From: Sambucus nigra
Lineage: Eukaryota; Streptophyta; Magnoliopsida; Dipsacales; Adoxaceae
DNA length: 64,000 bases
NCBI GenBank assembly: GCA_949130495.1
Contig: OX422211.1
Coordinates: 447,960,719-448,024,718, forward strand
Direction of reading: 5' to 3'
Below are positions 59,236-64,000 of the stretch, piece after piece (within the stretch, counting starts at the first letter, position 1; each line of letters opens with the position of its first letter). The notes below the pieces were generated by a model, which saw only the letters and a list, made by a program, of their open reading frames with translations, had not been told where the DNA came from and made no database searches. The position numbers and the translations under genes are program-made.

Positions 59236-59766
59236 GCTGAAGCACCTTACACTCTTGACTCACTTGAGTCTACATTGTATAAGTGCTCATCTAGTTTGGA
59301 AATAGAGACAAAATTAAGTCCCTTCCCTAGAATACCAAAGAGCCTCAGACACTACAATACAATTTATTCCTCTTGTTTGATTGATCAAAGGTATACTTAC
59401 AAACACTCACACACATTAGGACTACAAAAATTGTTCATATATTGCATAAATTGTTTGTGTGTGTATTGTGTGTGTTAATTTCCCTTAAAACATTTTTTAA
59501 TAATTTTTTGGGGAATTTTATTTGATTTTTAAAACAATTGTTTCATAATTAAAATTGGAATTAAAAGGTTTTGGGTTCATTCTCTAATTTATGATTGTTA
59601 GTTTTATTCTTATAAAGTTCACTTGGGTAGGATTCGAAAGCGCTGAAGACATTAGGGTGTGTTTGTAATTATTTTTAGAATGCGCATTTGTGGTCTGTTA
59701 TTTGCCCTACACCTGTCGCACTCCTACTGGTTGATTGTGTGTTTCTTAAGAGAGAAAATCGGTATT
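59236..59766. other. Unassigned spacer
   Basis: No gene or repeat recognised apart from a short GT-rich patch (59453-59476). Confidence 0.5.
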
Positions 59767-60181
59767 TGTGGTGACAATTATATTCAACACAAATAAATAA
59801 GAAAACACAATCACTAGAGAAAATAAAGAATAGATTATGCCAATCACACAATGCAGTATGTACGTGGTTCAGCAAGAATGCCTACATCCATGGTGGTGTT
59901 CTCAATATTATTTCTATATGCTCCAAAGAGTGTTTTACAAAGAATATATTGCATGCCTTTTGCGCCAGGCCTAGGGTTTGTTATATACATGTTTGTTCTC
60001 GGGGAGTGGGGATGTTGGACTCCCCCACGTCCATCTTCAACTCCTAGAATATCTCCTTACGAGATTTTAGGAGTGGACTAAGTCTCAACTGAATTTAGTT
60101 GAGATACGAGGGGCCCAGACTTTGGGCCATTTCTACTGGGCTACTCGTCTGGGCCTGTGATGGCAAATCCGGGTACCCACA
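59767..60181 (-). repeat. Tat-2 3' LTR
   Basis: 415 bases starting TGTGGTGAC and ending GGTACCCACA, an inverted TGTGG/CCACA pair. It contains TACGTGGTTCAGCAAGAATG and GCCTACATCCATGG, similar to GTGGTTCAGCCTTGAATG in the Tat-1 LTR. The minus-strand PPT (TTTAGGGGCAAT) abuts it at 60182. Confidence 0.8.
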
Positions 60182-60587
60182 ATTGCCCCTAAAGTTGTTG
60201 AGACACAATTTGGGCTCAATAAATTTAAATGATTTGTCATAATGTCTCTCTTGTAATTTGTGTAACTCTTCCCAAGATTGAAAACCGATTTAGGTGGCAG
60301 CTTGCTTCGTGTCCTGTGCATGATGATTGGAAGCATTTAAAAGTCATCTAGAACAGCAGTCCGTAGTTGTCGTTTCATACTTCCTCAAGTTTTTTCGTCT
60401 TTTCTAAGCTTCTACAGTTTCTTCCTCGTGCCCAGGTTATCATCTTTCAATTTCAATCTCCTCCATCATCTTCACTTACGACTTCGCGTTGTCTCAAGCC
60501 AGGTTTTTATTTCGTAAGTTCTTCTTGTTCTCTTTCTATGCTTTTTCTATTGCAATCTCCTCTCATTTGTAGTTAGGGTTTTTGTAA
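60182..60587. other. PPT and leader of the Tat-2 antisense gene
   Basis: The PPT occupies 60182-60193. The rest is pyrimidine-rich on the plus strand and leads into the ATG at 60588, the same arrangement as 23457-23880 in Tat-1. Confidence 0.5.
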
Positions 60588-61317
60588 ATGGAAAAAATAG
60601 GCAATAGGTCAGTAACTAAATTTAGGAAGTATTACAATATCCCAGATTGGGTAGATATTGATTGTGCCTCTCTCCCTAAAAATGTTAGAGAAATAGAGGA
60701 TGCTCATTGGGTTCATGTCCTCTTGATGTCCCAAGGGGGCCTTACTTTTCCTCCAAGCAATTTATTTTTACATTTTTTTGGCTATTTCAACATCGTCCCA
60801 CCACAGTGCTCACCAAATGTGTGGAAGATAGTCAATGGGGTCCATAGAATAAACAAACTCTATGGCACCAATTTAGGGCTTGCTGAAATCTATTTTTGCT
60901 ATTCTTTCTCTCGAACTAGTTCTGGCCTTCTTTACCTCAAGGACAGGAGTTCTGATAGGGTATTGGTAGTAAACCTACCTGATTCCCATAAGGATTACTG
61001 GCAAGAGGGATTCCTTGCTAGAAATTGGCAGTTCTCCCCTCACCTTGAGGGGGCGAGGTCCGATAGGTTCACATTCCCTTTTTATGGGGAGGAGTACATA
61101 GGTAATCCTTGCTCTTCTCATTTGTTTTTCTATTAATGTTTGATTCTTCTGATATTCTTCTGTTATCCTTTCAGCGAGGATAAAGAACTTGGAACCTTCT
61201 CTTAGTGAGGTTCGAGCTGCCGAGCTGATTAAAGCTTTAACCATGAGAGAGCCTTTAGCTGAAGGTGAGCATCCCCGATCGGTTGCTTTTCTCCTGGAGT
61301 ACAAGAACACCGGGTTT
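60588..61317 (+). pseudogene. Tat-2 antisense gene A, intact until CACTA-3
   Basis: Exon 1 (60588-61101) encodes MEKIGNRSV...WKIVNGVHRINKLYGTNLGLAEIYFCY...VLVVNLPDSHKDYWQEGF, clearly the same family as 23881 in Tat-1. A 73-base intron (61102-61174, GTAATC...TTTCAG) joins exon 2 in frame (NLEPSLSEVRAAELIKAL, RSVAFLLEYKN), again matching Tat-1 (RSASYLLQYKS). There is no stop or frameshift before 61317, where CACTA-3 interrupts exon 2. So this copy was still readable when hit, or has decayed little since. It lies next to the 3' LTR on the opposite strand to the presumed element transcript. The rest of the gene lies beyond CACTA-3, outside the window. Function unknown; related to PF04195-type proteins. 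Confidence 0.8.
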
Positions 61318-61540
61318 CACTACACCAAAATGGGCAAATTGTCACCTTTCAGCCGGCCAACCTTGTCAAGGTCATTGACCGTGATAAAAAACACGCGTTT
61401 TATGTCACGGTCATTGACCTTGACACGACCGTGACAACTAATTGTCACAGTCAATGACCGTGACAAGTCCGTGACAAATTTAATTGTCACGGGCTTGTCA
61501 CGGTCAATGACCTTGACACGACCGTGACAACTTTTCCAGC
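61318..61540. promoter_or_regulatory. CACTA-3 left subterminal repeats
   Basis: Palindromes of the CACGGTCATTGACC(T/G)TG type at about 61366, 61408, 61446 and 61500, linked by GACACGACCGTGACA blocks. Confidence 0.88.
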
Positions 61541-61571
61541 AAAAATCCTTTCCCCCTTCTTCTTTCCCTCC

Positions 61572-62060
61572 CACCGTTCCCTCCCTCTCTCTCTCTCTCT
61601 CTCGACGCTGCTCTCTCTCTCTCTCTCTCTACTTTCAGGTCCAATTTCTCTCTCTCTCTCTCTCTCTTCCATTTATATATATATTTGTGTGTATATTTAT
61701 GTGTGTATGTGTATATATATATATGTGTGTATGTGTGTGCGTGTGTGGGGGGTGGGGCAGGGTGGGGCGGGGTGGGGCAGGGTGGGGGAGGGGGTGGTGG
61801 AGGGGGGCAGGGGGTGGGGTGGGGTGGGGTGGGGTGGGGTGTGTGTGTGTGTGGTGGTGTGTGGTGGGGGGAGGGGGGAGGGGGTGGTGGATGGGGGGGA
61901 GGGGGTAGTGTGGTGGTGTGTGGTGGGGGAGGAGGTGGTGGAGGGGGGGAGGGGGTGGTGGAGGGGGGCAGGGGGTGGGGTGGGGTGGGGTGTGTGTGTG
62001 GTGTGTGGTGGGGGAGGGGGTAGTGGAGGGGGGCAGGGGGTGGGGTGGGGTGGGGTGTGT
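61572..62060. repeat. CT, GT and G-rich tracts of CACTA-3
   Basis: (CT)n runs to 61668, then GT/AT-rich sequence, then about 310 bases (61745-62060) made almost entirely of GGGG, GGTGG and GGGAGGGGG blocks with GTGTGT spacers. The equivalent segment in CACTA-2 (55600-55700, complement) is far shorter. Long frames here on both strands are artefacts. Confidence 0.93.
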
Positions 62061-63666
62061 GGGCCTATGCATAAAGAAGTACCACAATATCTTAATGTTA
62101 GGGTTTGACACTGAGAAACTTATGGTATAAATGTATTGAAAAGAAATCATCATATACTAAGAAAATTGACAAATTAAAGTTAGATAAATCAAGGACTAAT
62201 GGTGGTCCATATTTCAGTTTGGAAATGTAAGATCTACCGCATCTGAATCTAGGAAGAAATGACACTGAGAAACTTATGGTATAAACAATTAAAAAAATAG
62301 GCGTATGCCGCCTATTTGTGAGCATATGATATTCTTTAGTAAAAGGCGAAATAGTAGTTCATTGTGTGCTCATTGTGTGGCTGCATCAATCTACAATACA
62401 CTACATAACTAAAAGTTCAATAAAAAAACCGAGGACTTACTTTATCTACACATAAGCATGATATATATACTCCAAACAACTGATCTCTTTATTTATCTAC
62501 ACATAAGCATTGAACAATGGTTAACCTTAAAACTAAAATAAACAGAGTATAACTTGATAAACCCAGTACCAAATAATTATATTTAAAATTCCACATCTGA
62601 TCATAAAAACTAAAGTAAGAGTGAGACAAATACAAACAAAAGATACAATCATGTCTCCCTTTAGATTCCAACATCTATTTCCATGCACACAAATACACAC
62701 ATTTCAAACTCGTGAAAAAACTACAAAAAGTGCAACATAATGCATATGTTAAGTGAAAAATATAGTCATAACTTGTGCTTATGGAACTATTTTAGTTGGT
62801 GCACAAACTAACGGTCAAAGTAATAGTATATAATTTCAACATTTCAAACTAATTGAACATCACAAATGGATACGAACTTAAAATATAAATTGAGATAACC
62901 TTAGAATCTAATTAGGCTAAAAATATAATGGCATCAACTAACATATATACACAACACTAAAAGTAGACATCAATTTTATAAATAATTGATAATAGTTGGA
63001 TAATAATTGGATAATAAACATCGGGAGGGGGTGGGGGTGGGGGTGGAGGTGGGTGGGGTTTTGAATATTATTTACATTCAAAATAAATAATTGATAATAG
63101 TTGGATAATAATTGGATAATAATTGGATAATAATTGATATTTTCATTCAAAATAAATATTTCATTCAAAAATATTGGATAATAATTGATATTTTCATTTA
63201 AATTGATAATAATTTTATTCATGAAATTAATTCAATTAGGTAAAACCCATGATAATTAAATTTATGCTACAATTATAATTATCTCATATCATAATTTTAT
63301 TGATAAACAATATATGTAGTTGTCACGGTCGTGGTGGGGGGAGGGGTGGGGGTGGGGTGGGTAGGGGTGGGGTGTGTGTGTGTGTGTGTGTGCGTAGGTG
63401 CGTAGGTGTGCGTGTGTGTGTGGCGGTGGGTGGGGGTGGGGGTGGGGGTGGGGCACCCATTTAATAACTCTTTAAATATTTGGAAAAACATAATATTACA
63501 AAATTGAAACGAAATGGTATTGACGGAACTTACACATACGTTATAATATAGACGGAACATTTTTTTATATGTACTATTAATTCAATTAATTCAATTAGGT
63601 AAAACGAAATGTGTACTATTAACATTTTTTTGTATCTGTACTAATAACATTTTTTTTACAGCAAAA
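62061..63666. other. Non-coding leader region of CACTA-3
   Basis: A duplicated block GACACTGAGAAACTTATGGT occurs at 62107 and 62261. TTGGATAATAATTGATA-type repeats fill 62985-63210. G-rich tracts lie at 63022-63058 and 63329-63455. No gene seen. Confidence 0.6.
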
Positions 63667-64000
63667 ATGTCTCCTTCAAATGTTAAGGCGAAGATGATGA
63701 TGCTGTTTATGATGATGTCGTCTGGGTTCGGTGGTAGCGGAGGCGACGAGGGCTCCTCCGCCGCTAGGCTCCCCAAATATGGAAAATTTGGGATTACTGT
63801 CGAAAACAAGTCGGAGCTTTTAGCGAGATCCCTCGAGCTGCTAAAGACGGTCATCGGCCCGGGGTTTATGAGTTGGAAGGAGGTGCCGTATGAGCTCAAG
63901 TTAGCTGTTTGGGCGGCACTACAGGTAATATTTATATGAGTATTTCAATTTATATTTATATTTATTCGCAACTAACATTGTATTTGTTGGACAGGAACAA
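63667..64000 (+). CDS. CACTA-3 Transposase_24-type gene, first exon and start of the second
   Basis: Exon 1 is 63667-63924 (86 codons, MSPSNVKAKMMM...SWKEVPYELKLAVW), ending CAG|GTAATA. A 70-base intron ends TTGTTGGACAG at 63994, and exon 2 (GAACAA) begins at 63995, exactly as in CACTA-2. Exon 1 differs from the CACTA-2 copy at about nine of 86 residues and has no stop. The window ends six bases into exon 2, so intactness of the full gene cannot be judged. The family role is binding or helping transposition of CACTA elements, by analogy with En/Spm. Confidence 0.85.

Larger units (their letters stand above)
61318..64000 (+). mobile_element. CACTA-3 (right end outside the window)
   Basis: Starts CACTACACCAAAATGGGC and closely follows the complement of the CACTA-2 right end (CACTACACCAAAATGGCC) through the subterminal repeats, CT tract and GT tract. 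The gene starts at 63667 on the plus strand, so the element is in the opposite orientation to CACTA-2. The three bases before the terminus are TTT; the matching TSD copy lies outside the window. Confidence 0.92.

Noticed and set aside
61524..62153. Long Gly/Val/Cys-rich or Pro/His-rich frames on both strands
   Set aside because: Low-complexity translations of the CT, GT and G-rich tracts.
1..64000. tRNA, rRNA or other structural RNA genes
   Set aside because: I looked for tRNA-like cloverleaf blocks and rRNA signatures and saw none; only primer binding sites complementary to tRNA ends occur.

Overview
The window is plant nuclear DNA, most likely angiosperm heterochromatin, and consists almost entirely of transposable elements and tandem repeats. 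I found no convincing host gene. The evidence is a 169-bp satellite, CACTA DNA transposons with spliced transposase-type genes, a plant L1-type LINE, Ty3/gypsy elements of the Tat and chromovirus lineages, a LARD-like non-coding LTR element, a Mutator-like element and several palindromic MITEs. The recognisable reading frames are transposon genes, nearly all broken. In eukaryotic DNA the apparent starts of open frames are not real starts, so I placed exon limits by splice signals and family homology.

Layout. 1-1172: seven monomers of a 169-bp satellite. 1978-9537 (minus): CACTA-1, with a gag-like gene, a Transposase_24-type gene, a broken TNP2 transposase and a palindrome-rich terminus; its other end is lost. 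9541-14627: LTR remnants. 14628-17043 and 38438-39488: one L1-type ORF2, split by LARD-1 (17044-38437, minus), which has 3.1-kb LTRs, PBS and PPT but no coding interior. LARD-1 is itself interrupted by Tat-1 (22883-34832, minus), a complete but dead Ty3/gypsy element with TSD CACAT, matching LTRs, gag-pro-RT-RH-aRH-INT, and two antisense extra genes. The nesting order is therefore LINE, then LARD-1, then Tat-1.

39489-43087: an LTR and PBS of an Athila-like element with a decayed interior. 43088-45222: MULE-1, carrying a lone diverged satellite monomer. 45296-48905 (minus): 3' LTR, PPT and integrase/chromodomain end of a chromovirus. An LTR of the same family follows immediately in opposite orientation (48906 onward). 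It is interrupted by a cluster of three MITEs (50301-51727) and by CACTA-2 (51925-56061, TSD TAT). A second partial LTR copy (58104-59235) preserves the empty CACTA-2 target site. 59767-61317: the 3' end of a second Tat element (LTR plus antisense gene), interrupted by CACTA-3 (61318 to beyond the window end), a sister of CACTA-2 in opposite orientation.

How the parts relate. CACTA-1, -2 and -3 share the terminus CACTACACCAAA and carry arrays of palindromes built from the half-site GTCACGG/CCGTGAC, with a different centre in CACTA-1 than in CACTA-2/3. Only CACTA-1 carries transposase domains in view. CACTA-2 has a five-part (four-exon) accessory gene and no transposase, so it looks non-autonomous. 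The most interesting structures are the spliced antisense genes of the two Tat elements, the palindromic 71-bp array in the Tat-1 3' region, the two palindrome dialects of the CACTA termini, and the satellite monomer inside a MULE.
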